DNA of 64,000 nt from Haloferax gibbonsii ATCC 33959 (GTDB taxonomy: Archaea; Halobacteriota; Halobacteria; Halobacteriales; Haloferacaceae). The stretch covers positions 120,142 to 184,141 of the forward strand of contig NZ_AOLJ01000028.1 of NCBI RefSeq assembly GCF_000336775.1, written 5' to 3'. The notes beneath the pieces are model-generated. The model was not told where the DNA came from and searched no databases. It saw only the letters and a program-made list of their open reading frames with translations. Shown here in pieces: positions 1-7,671 of this stretch. The stretch's first letter is position 1. Each line of letters begins with the position of its first letter. The translations under genes and the position numbers were made by a program.

Positions 1-1086
1 CAGGGCGTACACCGCGTTCACGAGGAACAGCTTCACGAACACGTCGAAGATGCCGCCGCCGACGGCGGTCACGGAGCCGGTGCGCTGGGAGATTGCCGTT
101 CCGGCCTCGGAGCTTCCCGAGAGAATCCCGAGCACGCCCTCGACGAACAGGCCGCCCGTCGAGAAGCCGACCGTGTACTGGGTCAGCCAGTAGACGAACG
201 CCGCGGCGAAGACGAGCGTCAGACCGTAGACCGGTCGCTGCTCGGCCACGGCGTCCGGGGTCCGCCAGCGCTGGACGAGTTGGATGGCCGCGGCGACGGC
301 GAACAACACGAGGTAGTTGACGGCGACCTGCAGGTGGTACGACACCAGCGCGACCGTCCCGATGGCGAACAGGACGGAGACGGGCGTGACGTGGCCGCGC
401 CACCGGCCCTCGACGGCGTCGGTGCCGGAGAACTGGTGTTTGAAGAAGAGGTACAGAAGCACCAGTCCGAGGAACGACGCCAGCGAGTAGGGGAAGAACA
501 TGAGCTTGAACCCGTTGAGGTTCACCGGCAGGAACAACAGCGCCGAGAACACCGCGATGAGGACCGCCCGGCGGTCGGGGACGACGAGCGAGACGATGAG
601 CGGGACGAACACGAGGTAGACGACCGAGACGAAAAACACCACGAGCATCATCGCGGTGGTGATTTCGACGCCGAGGGCGGCGCTGAACATCCCAGCGGAG
701 ACGTGACCGCTCGGGTAGACGATTTCGAGCGGCGTCAGCGTCTCCGAGACGAGCGACTTCGCCCAGCCGAGGTGCGTCAACGAGTCGTTGAACCCGTAGA
801 AGTAGTACTCCCGGACGAGCGGAAGCGCTGAGACCGCGGCTATCGCGAGGGCCGCCAGCCCCACCCCACCGACCGCGAACCGACTGTTCGGGGCGCGAAC
901 GACCACGACCAACGCGGTCAGCACCGCCACCGCCACGCCGACCCAGAAGACCACCGGAGTCGACTGGTAAATCGAGACCTCGTACGCGCGCGCCGGCGAC
1001 GCGCGAGCGACGAGGATACCGACGGCTATCGCGAGAAATCCGACGAGGAGGAGTGTTCTCGTGAGCCGCGAATCACGTTGCTTCAT
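1..1086 (-). CDS. Polytopic membrane protein, putative glycan-related glycosyltransferase (3' part outside window)
   Basis: The reverse strand reads openly from an ATG at 1086 to base 1 (362 codons), so the C-terminus lies outside the window. The protein starts MKQRDSRLTRTLLLVGFLA and has roughly nine to ten hydrophobic helices broken by short charged loops. After the third helix comes a loop with EYYFYGFNDSLTHLGW, an acidic/aromatic extracytoplasmic-type loop like those of GT-C membrane glycosyltransferases. The family is not certain. An ATAACAAA element reads toward it 34 bases upstream of the ATG, which suits a leaderless promoter. Its position beside sugar enzymes supports a role in glycan or exopolysaccharide assembly, by inference only. 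Confidence 0.75.
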   Translation of the reverse strand, partial: MKQRDSRLTRTLLLVGFLAIAVGILVARASPARAYEVSIYQSTPVVFWVGVAVAVLTALVVVVRAPNSRFAVGGVGLAALAIAAVSALPLVREYYFYGFNDSLTHLGWAKSLVSETLTPLEIVYPSGHVSAGMFSAALGVEITTAMMLVVFFVSVVYLVFVPLIVSLVVPDRRAVLIAVFSALLFLPVNLNGFKLMFFPYSLASFLGLVLLYLFFKHQFSGTDAVEGRWRGHVTPVSVLFAIGTVALVSYHLQVAVNYLVLFAVAAAIQLVQRWRTPDAVAEQRPVYGLTLVFAAAFVYWLTQYTVGFSTGGLFVEGVLGILSGSSEAGTAISQRTGSVTAVGGGIFDVFVKLFLVNAVYAL

Positions 1087-1112
1087 CCCGTGAGAGAAGG
1101 CGAGTAGCGTAG

Positions 1113-1120
1113 TTTGTTAT
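1113..1120 (-). promoter_or_regulatory. ATAACAAA promoter-like element for the membrane protein
   Basis: The sequence ATAACAAA on the minus strand begins 34 bases before the ATG at 1086. This is the spacing expected of a TATA box feeding a leaderless haloarchaeal mRNA. The same word recurs in front of most units of the first 15 kb. Confidence 0.5.
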
Positions 1121-1293
1121 TGAGAATGTAATCGGTGTCTGCGGACGGTATGGGCGTTCTTCCCCGCGTCTCGCGCGGTCAGCAACCGAAGCGTCGGGCG
1201 TCGAGGGGGCCGTCCGAGACAGAGACCCGTTCGAGCCTCGGTTCCGGTCGGTTCGACGGCGCTCGACGCCGCCGCGCGACGTATAGGCGCGTG

Positions 1294-1301
1294 ATAACAA
1301 A
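1294..1301 (+). promoter_or_regulatory. ATAACAAA promoter-like element upstream of the asparagine-synthase-like gene
   Basis: GATAACAAAACCC starts at 1293. The first ATG downstream is at 1330, 36 bases away, so a leaderless transcript would begin at the short leader ORF, not at the large gene. The spacing matches the element at 1113-1120. Confidence 0.5.
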
Positions 1302-1329
1302 ACCCGACGCACGCGGATATCGGGCAACG

Positions 1330-1392
1330 ATGTCACTCACAGTAGTCACGCCACAGACCGCCGAGCGAACCGGACGCGAGGGTCTTCGATGA
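1330..1392 (+). CDS. Candidate 20-residue leader peptide overlapping the next gene
   Basis: ATG at 1330 opens a 20-codon frame (MSLTVVTPQTAERTGREGLR) whose TGA at 1390-1392 overlaps the ATG at 1389 of the downstream gene as ATGA. An ATAACAAA element lies 36 bases before its start. This suits a leaderless transcript with termination-reinitiation coupling. The peptide matches nothing I recognise. It could be chance, because stop codons are rare in this GC-rich DNA. Confidence 0.35.
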   Translation: MSLTVVTPQTAERTGREGLR

Positions 1393-3239
1393 CCGGCTTC
1401 GTCGGCGGCGCGCTCGACGCGGCGACGCTCGACGCCTGCGCGGCCGAACTCCACCACGAAGACTGGTACGAGTCGGCGACGCGGTCGACCGGCCGCTTCG
1501 GCGTCTCGGTCCTCCACCACGGCGCGAGAGACCCCAAGGGCTGTACCGTCTGGGAGGACGGCTCGCGCGTGGGAGCCATATACGGCGCGGTGACGAACCT
1601 CGACGAACTCGCCCTCGACGCCGACGGGCTGTTCGACCGACTGTTCGAGGACCCGCACGCGCTCCTCCCCGAGCTCGACGGCTCGTTCCTCGTCGTCGGC
1701 GTCGACGGCGACGACGAGCGCGTCGTGCTCGCCAGCGACAAACTCGGGACGCGACAGTGCTTCTACGTCGCGGGCGAGCCGTTCGCCTTCGGGACGGAAG
1801 TCGGGGCGCTGACGACCCTCTTGGACGACCCGCAGGTCGACGAGCGCGCCATCAGCGACCTCCTCATGATCGGGCACGTCTGGGGCGACAAGACGCTCGT
1901 GCGGGGCGTGAAGTTCCTCCCCTCGGGGTCCGTCCTCGACTACCGGGCCGACACGGGCCCCGAAATCGAGTCGTACTGGCACCACACGTTCGAACAGAGC
2001 CCCGACGACTCCTACCTCGACGACCTCACCGCGGCCTATCAGGACGTCATCGCCGACATGGCCGACACGATAGACGGCGACATCGGCCTGTGGCTCTCCG
2101 GCGGCCTCGACAGCCGCTCGATGGCGGGCGAACTCAGCCGCTACCACGACCTCACGACCTACACCTACGACTCGAACCCCGCGAACGGGAGCAACCTCGA
2201 ACTCGCCGCGAAGGTCTCGGAGGTGCTCGGCCTCGAAAACAGGCGCGTGCCCGTCGAGTCGAACGCGCTCGTCGACTCGCTCGACAAGTCGGTCCAGCTG
2301 ACGAGCGGGATGGTCGGCCTCTCGACGTTCGTCAACCTCGCGAACGTGTTCAACATCGAGGACATGCCCGACGTGCTCATCGAGGGCTGCGGACAGGGCG
2401 GAATGATGGGCGACGGCATCGGCCGGGCCGCCGTCGAGGGAAGCAAATCCCCCGAAGCGGCGCTCTACCGCGCGAAACACCGCATCGACGTGGACGACGC
2501 CCGCCGGCTCCTGCGGACCGAGTTCGACCCGATGACGACCTACCGCGAAGAGGTGCGCAAGAGCGACCAGCCGGACCTCTACAGCACCGCGATGGACTGC
2601 TACTACCGCAACTACTTCCCGCGGTGCGACTTCGCCAGCAACCCCATCGCCGAGAGCCAGGCCGGCACGCGGGTCCCGTTCAGCGACACCGAGTTCCTCC
2701 GAGCCGTGACGCGGATGCCGCTGTCGCACCGCGTCGGCTCGATTCCGTTCACCAACGGGAAGATTCCCGCCGGGACGGCCTACCCGAAGGTCGAACTGGT
2801 CCGCCGCCTCGACGGCCGGCTCGCGGACATCCCCTACGAGCGGACGAAGGTCCCGCCGGCGCGCCCGATGTGGCAACACGCCGCCGGCTTCGTCGTCGGC
2901 ACCTCCGTCGACCGCATCCGCGAGCGACTCGTCGGCGACGTGCACACCTACGGCGGCCGCTCGACCATCGGCGACTGGTACCGGACGAACCGCGCGCTCC
3001 GCGAGCGCATCGACGACCTGCTCGACTCCGCCTGCGAGCGCCCGTACTTCGACGCCGACGAGATTCGACGCCTCCAGCGCGAGGAACTCACGGGCGAGGC
3101 CGAACACATGAGCGCCATCTCCGGCATCATCACCGGCGAACTCTGGGTTCGCAAGTACATCGACCGCAAGGGCCGCGGCGTCGGAGAAGGTGCCGCGAGC
3201 GCGACGGAAGCCGAAGACGCGCCGCAGCCGGCCGACTGA
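1389..3239 (+). CDS. Asparagine-synthase-like protein with a degenerate N-terminal Ntn domain
   Basis: The 616-residue protein has the two-domain layout of glutamine-dependent asparagine synthases. The N-terminal Ntn-like half carries LASDKLGTRQCFYV, the counterpart of the family's ARDRLG-KPLYY stretch. The C-terminal half has the PP-loop motif SGGLDS at residues 237-242, which binds ATP for adenylation. The usual catalytic Cys2 of MCGI is absent: the protein begins MTGFVGG, so Thr follows the initiator Met. Glutaminase activity from a cysteine is therefore unlikely, and the enzyme may use ammonia or make another amide, as beta-lactam synthetase relatives do. Its location suggests amidation of a uronic acid or other cell-surface product, by inference. 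A T-rich tract follows the stop. Confidence 0.85.
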   Translation: MTGFVGGALDAATLDACAAELHHEDWYESATRSTGRFGVSVLHHGARDPKGCTVWEDGSRVGAIYGAVTNLDELALDADGLFDRLFEDPHALLPELDGSFLVVGVDGDDERVVLASDKLGTRQCFYVAGEPFAFGTEVGALTTLLDDPQVDERAISDLLMIGHVWGDKTLVRGVKFLPSGSVLDYRADTGPEIESYWHHTFEQSPDDSYLDDLTAAYQDVIADMADTIDGDIGLWLSGGLDSRSMAGELSRYHDLTTYTYDSNPANGSNLELAAKVSEVLGLENRRVPVESNALVDSLDKSVQLTSGMVGLSTFVNLANVFNIEDMPDVLIEGCGQGGMMGDGIGRAAVEGSKSPEAALYRAKHRIDVDDARRLLRTEFDPMTTYREEVRKSDQPDLYSTAMDCYYRNYFPRCDFASNPIAESQAGTRVPFSDTEFLRAVTRMPLSHRVGSIPFTNGKIPAGTAYPKVELVRRLDGRLADIPYERTKVPPARPMWQHAAGFVVGTSVDRIRERLVGDVHTYGGRSTIGDWYRTNRALRERIDDLLDSACERPYFDADEIRRLQREELTGEAEHMSAISGIITGELWVRKYIDRKGRGVGEGAASATEAEDAPQPAD

Positions 3240-3272
3240 GGCCGGGCGGGCCTCTCAGAACTCTTTTTAGTC
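3240..3272 (+). terminator. GC hairpin and T-tract after the asparagine-synthase-like gene
   Basis: GGCCGGGCGGGCC directly after the stop can fold on itself and is followed by CTCTTTTTAG near 3262. A T-rich run after a GC-rich stem fits archaeal intrinsic termination. The next gene, a glycosyltransferase, converges from the other strand. Confidence 0.4.
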
Positions 3273-3295
3273 TGTCTTCGGTCGTGAAGAAAGAT

Positions 3296-3480
3296 GATCC
3301 GTGTCTGTCGACGGCATCAACGCCCTCGGACGTAGGCAGTAGACGCCGACGCCGAAAGCGAGATGAGGCTTGCCCCAAGAGAAACAGTTGCTCATCGGGT
3401 AAACTCCCGAGGGGAACTCCTGACATCTGAGCGACGGTTTCAGCAGAAACCTTGTTGACTGAAGCCATCAGTCGCCGAAC
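3296..3480. other. Intergenic stretch, possible 3' remnant of an IS200/IS1341-type element
   Basis: About 350 bases separate the convergent genes. Within them a short frame reads VDGINALGRRQ then stop, followed by AGGCTTGCCC, a small hairpin TCGGG-TAAACT-CCCGA and GGGGAACTCC. This resembles the style of 3' ends of haloarchaeal tnpB elements, where a guide-RNA-like stem sits at the right end. No tnpB body is present, and the resemblance is by eye only. No other gene is seen between 3240 and 3595. Confidence 0.25.
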
Positions 3481-3595
3481 TCCTCGCGTGCGCCGTCAGC
3501 CGCGTGTCGCGGAGCCCGCGTGTCGTCCACGAACCGAGCCCGGAGAGAACTATCTACGGCGGGAAACGGTACCGACGCAAAAACAGACTCCGACG

Positions 3596-4654
3596 CTACG
3601 CCGCCTCGGCGTACATCGCCACCAACTCGTCCGCGTTCGACTGCCACGAGTAGCGCTCTTCGATGACCGCCCGATTCGTCCGGCCCATGCGGACGGCCTC
3701 CTCGGGGTTGGAGACGAGTCGCGCGAGCGCCCGCGCCAGCTCTTCGGCGTCGCCGGGTGCGACGAGAATCCCGCGGTCGTCGGTGATGACCTCGGGGATG
3801 CTACCGACGGGCGTGGTCACGATGGCGTTGCCGCCGGCCATCCCTTCGAGCATGGCGATGGGGAGCCCCTCCGCGTAGGTCGGGAGGACGAACACCGTCC
3901 CGCGGCTGATGAGGTCGCGCTTGTCTTCCTCGGAGAGGAAGCCGAGGTACGAGACGTTGTCGTGGGCGGCGGCGACCGCCTCGGCGCGGTCGGCGTGGGG
4001 GCCGCGACCGCCGATGCTCACCTCGAAGTCGAGGCCGGGCGTCGATTCGAGTATCTCGATGGCGTCGAGGAACTCGCGGATACCCTTGCGCTCGATGAGG
4101 TTCGAGACGAAGACGAGGTGGACGGGGTCGGTCGGGTAGGTCGGGTCGTACTCCGCGGGCTCGACCGCGTTGGCCATGACGTGGACTTTCTCCTCGCCGG
4201 CGAGCCGGGAGACGAGGCCGCGCCAGTACTCCGAGAGGACGACCACGTCGTCGACGGCGTCGAAGACGAGCGATTGGAGTCGGCGGACGGCCCGCGAATC
4301 GGTCGCGAGGAAGTCGTCGAACGACGAGCCGTGGATGTGGAGGACGACCGGAACCCGCCAGACGTACTTCGAAAACAGCGTGAAGAACGCCGCGCGGTAG
4401 AACGAGTAGGTGTGCGACGAGTGGACGTGAACGATGTCCGGGCGTCGCTGGAAGGGAAAGAGAACGACGGCGATGAGCGACGAGAGGAGCATCCGTGCCG
4501 CGAGTTCGAGTCCCTCGCCCTTCGGCGCGGTGTAGCGCGTGTAGACGCGAACGTCCATCCGGTCTTCGAGGTAGCGACGCTGTTCGGTGATGTATCGGTC
4601 GATGCCGCCGGTTCCTTTCGGACCGACGATGAGGAGTGTTTGCTTGGGCTTCAT
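3596..4654 (-). CDS. GT4-family glycosyltransferase
   Basis: From the ATG at 4654 the protein is 352 residues with a GT-B fold pattern. The N-terminus MKPKQTLLIVGPKGTGGIDRY has the glycine-rich acceptor-side loop of GT4 enzymes. The C-terminal half carries FVLPTYAEGLPIAMLEGMA, an EX7E motif around residues 262-270 that binds the nucleotide-sugar donor. It should transfer a sugar from an activated donor to a lipid-linked or surface glycan at the cytoplasmic membrane face. An in-frame upstream start at 4711 would add 19 polar residues; ATG 4654 is preferred because the conserved strand starts there. Donor and acceptor cannot be read from sequence. It converges with the asparagine-synthase-like gene. 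Confidence 0.85.
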   Translation of the reverse strand: MKPKQTLLIVGPKGTGGIDRYITEQRRYLEDRMDVRVYTRYTAPKGEGLELAARMLLSSLIAVVLFPFQRRPDIVHVHSSHTYSFYRAAFFTLFSKYVWRVPVVLHIHGSSFDDFLATDSRAVRRLQSLVFDAVDDVVVLSEYWRGLVSRLAGEEKVHVMANAVEPAEYDPTYPTDPVHLVFVSNLIERKGIREFLDAIEILESTPGLDFEVSIGGRGPHADRAEAVAAAHDNVSYLGFLSEEDKRDLISRGTVFVLPTYAEGLPIAMLEGMAGGNAIVTTPVGSIPEVITDDRGILVAPGDAEELARALARLVSNPEEAVRMGRTNRAVIEERYSWQSNADELVAMYAEAA

Positions 4655-4773
4655 GGATTGGTTCTGGTTGGTTCCGCGGGTCGTGGTCGGGGTATCCCGA
4701 GTCCGAGTCACGAGACGCGTCGAGGCGGGCGCGGGCGCGCGCCGGCCGATGCGCGAAAATTGGGCGGTTCGGC

Positions 4774-4784
4774 GGTTAGTTATG
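4774..4784 (-). promoter_or_regulatory. CATAACTAACC element upstream of the GT4 gene
   Basis: Read on the minus strand this is CATAACTAACC, a one-base variant of the CATAACAAANCC word found before other units of the island. It lies 129 bases before the chosen ATG, or 72 bases before the alternative start at 4711. Confidence 0.3.
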
Positions 4785-4880
4785 GGTCGATTGACCGCCT
4801 CCGAGGGCGTGGGGGAATCAGAGGCGGTTTCGATTACGCCGGACGCCGGCGGCGTGAAGTCGGCGATGGCGCGACGGCGA

Positions 4881-5960
4881 CTACGCCGGGACTGTGTGTC
4901 GCGTCAGCGAGTCGACCGTCTCGACGGAGCCGTAGTTCAGCGCCACCTGGACGATGACGTCGGTGAGATTGACCTTGTCCGCGAGGAACGCGTCGCGCTT
5001 TTCGGCCCAGCGGGTCTTCGCGCCGTCGTCGTCGAGGAGTGCTTCGGCGCGGGCCATCACGTCGTCGAACGACTTGAGGTTGGAGATGAGCCCCTGTCGT
5101 TCGAGTTCGACGAAGTTGCCCATGTCGTCGTCTCCGACGAAGGAGTTCGACCGGATGGCGGGCGTCCCGAGCAGCGCCGCCTCGGTGACCATGGTCTGAG
5201 TGTCGGCGACGAGCAGGTTCGCCTCGGCGAGCACGTCGTGGACGAGCGCGGGGTGGAAGTCGAACGGCCGGGTGTCGAGGTCGCCGTCGCGGCGCTCCTC
5301 GCTCTCGTCGAGGACGAAGACGGTCGCGCGCTCCCCCAGCATCTCGATGAGTTCGCGGCGGCGCTCGGGGGTAAAGCCGCCGTGGCCCACGTCGTGGTGC
5401 GAGCCGAACGCGTTGAACCGGACGACGACGAACTTCTCGTCGGGGTCGAGACCGAGTTCGGCGCGGATGTCCACCGAGGGCTCGTACACGTCGGGGTGGA
5501 GGTAGGCCGTCTCTTTGAACCCGCGGAACTGGTAGTGGTTGTCCGCGAGGTCCTTCCCGAAGGTGTGGGGCGTCAGAATCGCCTTGGCGAACGGCCGGGA
5601 GACGACGTGGTCCAACGAGGTCGGCTCGGAGTCGAGGACGAGGACCACGGGCGTCCGCGAGACGGCCCCGGCGTGGGCCGCGTAGCCGCCCATCCCGAAG
5701 ATGAGGTCGGGCTTGAACCGCCGCACGGCGCGGAAGATGTTGACGTAGTGGAACGGGAGCGACTTGAAAAGCGAGTACTTCGTCGTCCCGCAGGAGCCGT
5801 ACATCTCGTGCGGGAGGTCGTAGTACTCGAGCAAGTCCTTGGTACAGCCGTAGTCGCGGCCGAGGACGAGCACGTCGTGACCCATCGCCTGAAGCTCTCT
5901 GACGGCGTACTTGTAGAGGTGAACGTGCGCGGGCGTGTTGGTGAAGAACAGGTATCGCAT
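4881..5960 (-). CDS. DUF354-type glycosyltransferase-like protein
   Basis: From ATG 5960 the 359-residue protein starts MRYLFFTNTPAHVHLYKYAV and continues with KPDLIFGMGGYAAHAGAVS and LVADTQTMVTEAALLGTPAI. These are the hallmarks of the archaeal DUF354 family, which has the GT-B / UDP-GlcNAc 2-epimerase-like fold. The second stretch corresponds to the nucleotide-sugar-binding loop. The role is probably sugar transfer or sugar-nucleotide handling in the local glycan pathway; the exact reaction is unknown. A GTG at 5978 could add six residues, but the ATG begins the conserved first strand and lies 39 bases from an ATAACTAC promoter-like word. The gene runs the same way as the GT4 gene with a gap of about 226 bases. 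Confidence 0.8.
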   Translation of the reverse strand: MRYLFFTNTPAHVHLYKYAVRELQAMGHDVLVLGRDYGCTKDLLEYYDLPHEMYGSCGTTKYSLFKSLPFHYVNIFRAVRRFKPDLIFGMGGYAAHAGAVSRTPVVLVLDSEPTSLDHVVSRPFAKAILTPHTFGKDLADNHYQFRGFKETAYLHPDVYEPSVDIRAELGLDPDEKFVVVRFNAFGSHHDVGHGGFTPERRRELIEMLGERATVFVLDESEERRDGDLDTRPFDFHPALVHDVLAEANLLVADTQTMVTEAALLGTPAIRSNSFVGDDDMGNFVELERQGLISNLKSFDDVMARAEALLDDDGAKTRWAEKRDAFLADKVNLTDVIVQVALNYGSVETVDSLTRHTVPA

Positions 5961-5990
5961 ACTCTCTGGAGATGCCACGCGCCCCGCGGG

Positions 5991-6000
5991 AGTAGTTATA
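5991..6000 (-). promoter_or_regulatory. ATAACTAC promoter-like element for the DUF354 gene
   Basis: The minus strand reads TATAACTACT with the first A of ATAAC 39 bases before ATG 5960. This is a variant of the island's ATAACAAA word at a leaderless-promoter distance. Confidence 0.35.
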
Positions 6001-6052
6001 CGGCGTCTACCCGCCGCCGCCGCTCGAATCGACGCCGACTTCCGGCGGCGAA

Positions 6053-6091
6053 AACCGCCCCGAGGCGGTTACAGTCGCCATAACAAAACCC
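6053..6091 (+). promoter_or_regulatory. Hairpin followed by CATAACAAAACCC
   Basis: A perfect 7-base stem AACCGCC-CCGA-GGCGGTT (6053-6070) is followed after 8 bases by CATAACAAAACCC at 6079-6091. A similar stem plus the same word occurs at 14732-14771. It sits in a 365-base divergent gap and reads toward the membrane hydrolase gene. Confidence 0.4.
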
Positions 6092-6209
6092 GGACGAGCA
6101 CACGGGTCCCCTGACCGGGCGCTCGCGCGCCGTTTCGCCCAACACCGCGTCCGACGCGGACGGAAACCACGTCCTCCACAGCCGACCCGACGCGCCCGAC
6201 ACACACCAG

Positions 6210-6326
6210 ATGTTTCAGACACGTACCCCCACTATCACCCCGCGACGACGAACCGCCGACAGAGAACCGCCGACGCGGACGCAATCGACCGAGACCACGG
6301 GCCAACCGACCGGGAGCGACCGCTGA
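6210..6326 (+). CDS. Candidate 38-residue leader ORF, stop overlaps next start
   Basis: ATG at 6210 opens 38 codons starting MFQTRTPTITPRRR, rich in Thr, Arg and Pro. Its TGA at 6324-6326 shares one base with ATG 6326 of the following gene. No family is recognised. It is listed because the same architecture recurs before other units of the island; it may be fortuitous. Confidence 0.25.
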   Translation: MFQTRTPTITPRRRTADREPPTRTQSTETTGQPTGSDR

Positions 6327-6913
6327 TGTTCCCGTGGGAGCACGCCGCCGTCGGCTACATCCTCGTCTCGCTGTGGGCTCGGGCGACCGGCCGAAAGCTC
6401 GACGGCTGGGCCGCGCTGGCGGTGCTCGTCGGGACGCAGTTCCCCGACCTCGTCGACAAGCCGCTTGCGTGGTCGTTCGGCATCCTGCCGAGCGGTATCT
6501 CGGTTGCGCACTCGATTCTCGTCTCGGTGCCGGTCTCGATACTCGTCGTGGCCGTCGCGCGGCGCTACGGGGCGGCCACGGTCGGCGTCGCTTTCGCCCT
6601 CGGCTACCTCTCGCACATCCCCGCGGACCTGCTGTACAACGGCTTTTTCTTCGGGAACTACGACGTGATTCGGGCGTTCCTGTGGCCGCTGTCCCACGGG
6701 AGCGAGTCGTCGATGGGCGGCTTCCTCGCCCAGACGTGGTTCTACCTGCGCCGCTTCGTCGTCTTCCTCGGCCGACCCGAGGCGTGGGTGCTGGTCGCGT
6801 TCGAGCTCGCGTTGCTCGGGAGCGCCGTCTGGCTCTGGCTCGGCGACGGCGCGCCCGGCGTGGAGCTTCTCAAGCGCTCCGTGACCGGAATCCGCCGCGG
6901 CGTTACGAAGTGA
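6326..6913 (+). CDS. Membrane-bound metal-dependent hydrolase-like protein (DUF457/YdjM type)
   Basis: The 195-residue protein has four to five hydrophobic segments and the family's scattered metal ligands: EHAAVGY at the start, QFPDLVDKP near residue 43, VAHSILVS near residue 60 and GYLSHIPADLLYNGFFF near residues 93-109. Conserved His and Asp residues near the membrane surface are typical of this hydrolase family, whose LexA-regulated bacterial member is YdjM. The substrate is unknown; a lipid-linked or phosphorylated intermediate would be a reasonable guess given the neighbours. It is transcribed alone between divergent and downstream units. Confidence 0.7.
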   Translation: MFPWEHAAVGYILVSLWARATGRKLDGWAALAVLVGTQFPDLVDKPLAWSFGILPSGISVAHSILVSVPVSILVVAVARRYGAATVGVAFALGYLSHIPADLLYNGFFFGNYDVIRAFLWPLSHGSESSMGGFLAQTWFYLRRFVVFLGRPEAWVLVAFELALLGSAVWLWLGDGAPGVELLKRSVTGIRRGVTK

Positions 6914-6943
6914 CTGCGACCGGATTTCGGGCGGCAATCACTC

Positions 6944-6956
6944 CATAACAAAGCCC
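6944..6956 (+). promoter_or_regulatory. CATAACAAAGCCC element before the sugar-nucleotide operon
   Basis: CATAACAAAGCCC lies 31 bases after the previous gene and 62 bases before the leader ORF ATG at 7007. It is the only such element before the overlapping operon that runs to 13302, so it is the best promoter candidate for it. Confidence 0.45.
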
Positions 6957-7006
6957 TCACCGAGACTGAATTTCGCTAAGGCAGGCAGACTCCCCGCCGA
7001 CATGAT

Positions 7007-7099
7007 ATGAAATTCCAGATTTTCCAGTCGATTCGGCCGTTCGCCGAGTCGACACAGACAGTCGATGGAGCGCGACCGACGCGAGGTGGACGACGATGA
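7007..7099 (+). CDS. Candidate 30-residue leader ORF of the sugar-nucleotide operon
   Basis: ATG at 7007 opens a 30-codon frame starting MKFQIFQSIRPFAEST. Its TGA at 7097-7099 overlaps the ATG at 7096 as ATGA. The N-terminal codons are AT-richer than the surroundings. All downstream junctions in this operon are also overlaps, so the leader may be the first link of a translationally coupled chain. Unknown function. Confidence 0.35.
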   Translation: MKFQIFQSIRPFAESTQTVDGARPTRGGRR

Positions 7100-7671
7100 G
7101 CGCCGAGATGGGCGTCGAATCCCACGTCGACGACGGCGTCACCATCGGCTACGGCGACGGCGACGACCCGGTCATCGGCGACCGGGCGCGAATCCGCGCC
7201 GGAACCATCGTCTACCACGACGTGAGCATCGGCGACGACTTCGTCACCGGCCACAACGTCCTCGTCCGCGAGCACACGACCATCGGCGACCAGGTGCTTC
7301 TCGGGACCGAGACGGTCGTCGACGGCACCACGACCATCGGGTCGCGCGTGAGCATCCAGACGAACGTCTACATCCCCACCAACACCCGCATCGGCGACGA
7401 CGTGTTCGTCGGCCCGGGCGTGGTGATGACGAACGACCCCTACCCGGTCCGCGCCGACGCGGAACTGGTCGGCCCGACAATCGAGAACCACGCCTCTATC
7501 GGCGCGAACGCGACGCTCCTCCCCGGCGTGACCGTCGGCGAGGGCGCGTTCGTCGCCGCCGGCGCGCTCGTCGTGAACGACGTGCCGCCGCGAACCCTCG
7601 CCGTGGGCGTCCCCGCCGTCCACCGCGAACTGCCGGAGCAACTGCGGGGAGAAAACAGGATACGACGATGA
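7096..7671 (+). CDS. Left-handed beta-helix acyltransferase (WbpD-like N-acetyltransferase)
   Basis: The 191-residue protein is built almost entirely of hexapeptide repeats, for example IGDRARIRAGTIVYHDVSIG and IGANATLLPGVTVGEGAFVA. These form a left-handed parallel beta helix that trimerises and binds acetyl-CoA between subunits. Size and context match WbpD, which acetylates the 3-amino group of UDP-2-acetamido-3-amino-2,3-dideoxy-glucuronate. It heads an overlapping run; its stop overlaps the next ATG as ATGA. Specificity is inferred from the aminotransferase, oxidoreductase, dehydrogenase and epimerase that follow; other sugar O- or N-acetyltransferases share the fold. Confidence 0.8.
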   Translation: MSAEMGVESHVDDGVTIGYGDGDDPVIGDRARIRAGTIVYHDVSIGDDFVTGHNVLVREHTTIGDQVLLGTETVVDGTTTIGSRVSIQTNVYIPTNTRIGDDVFVGPGVVMTNDPYPVRADAELVGPTIENHASIGANATLLPGVTVGEGAFVAAGALVVNDVPPRTLAVGVPAVHRELPEQLRGENRIRR

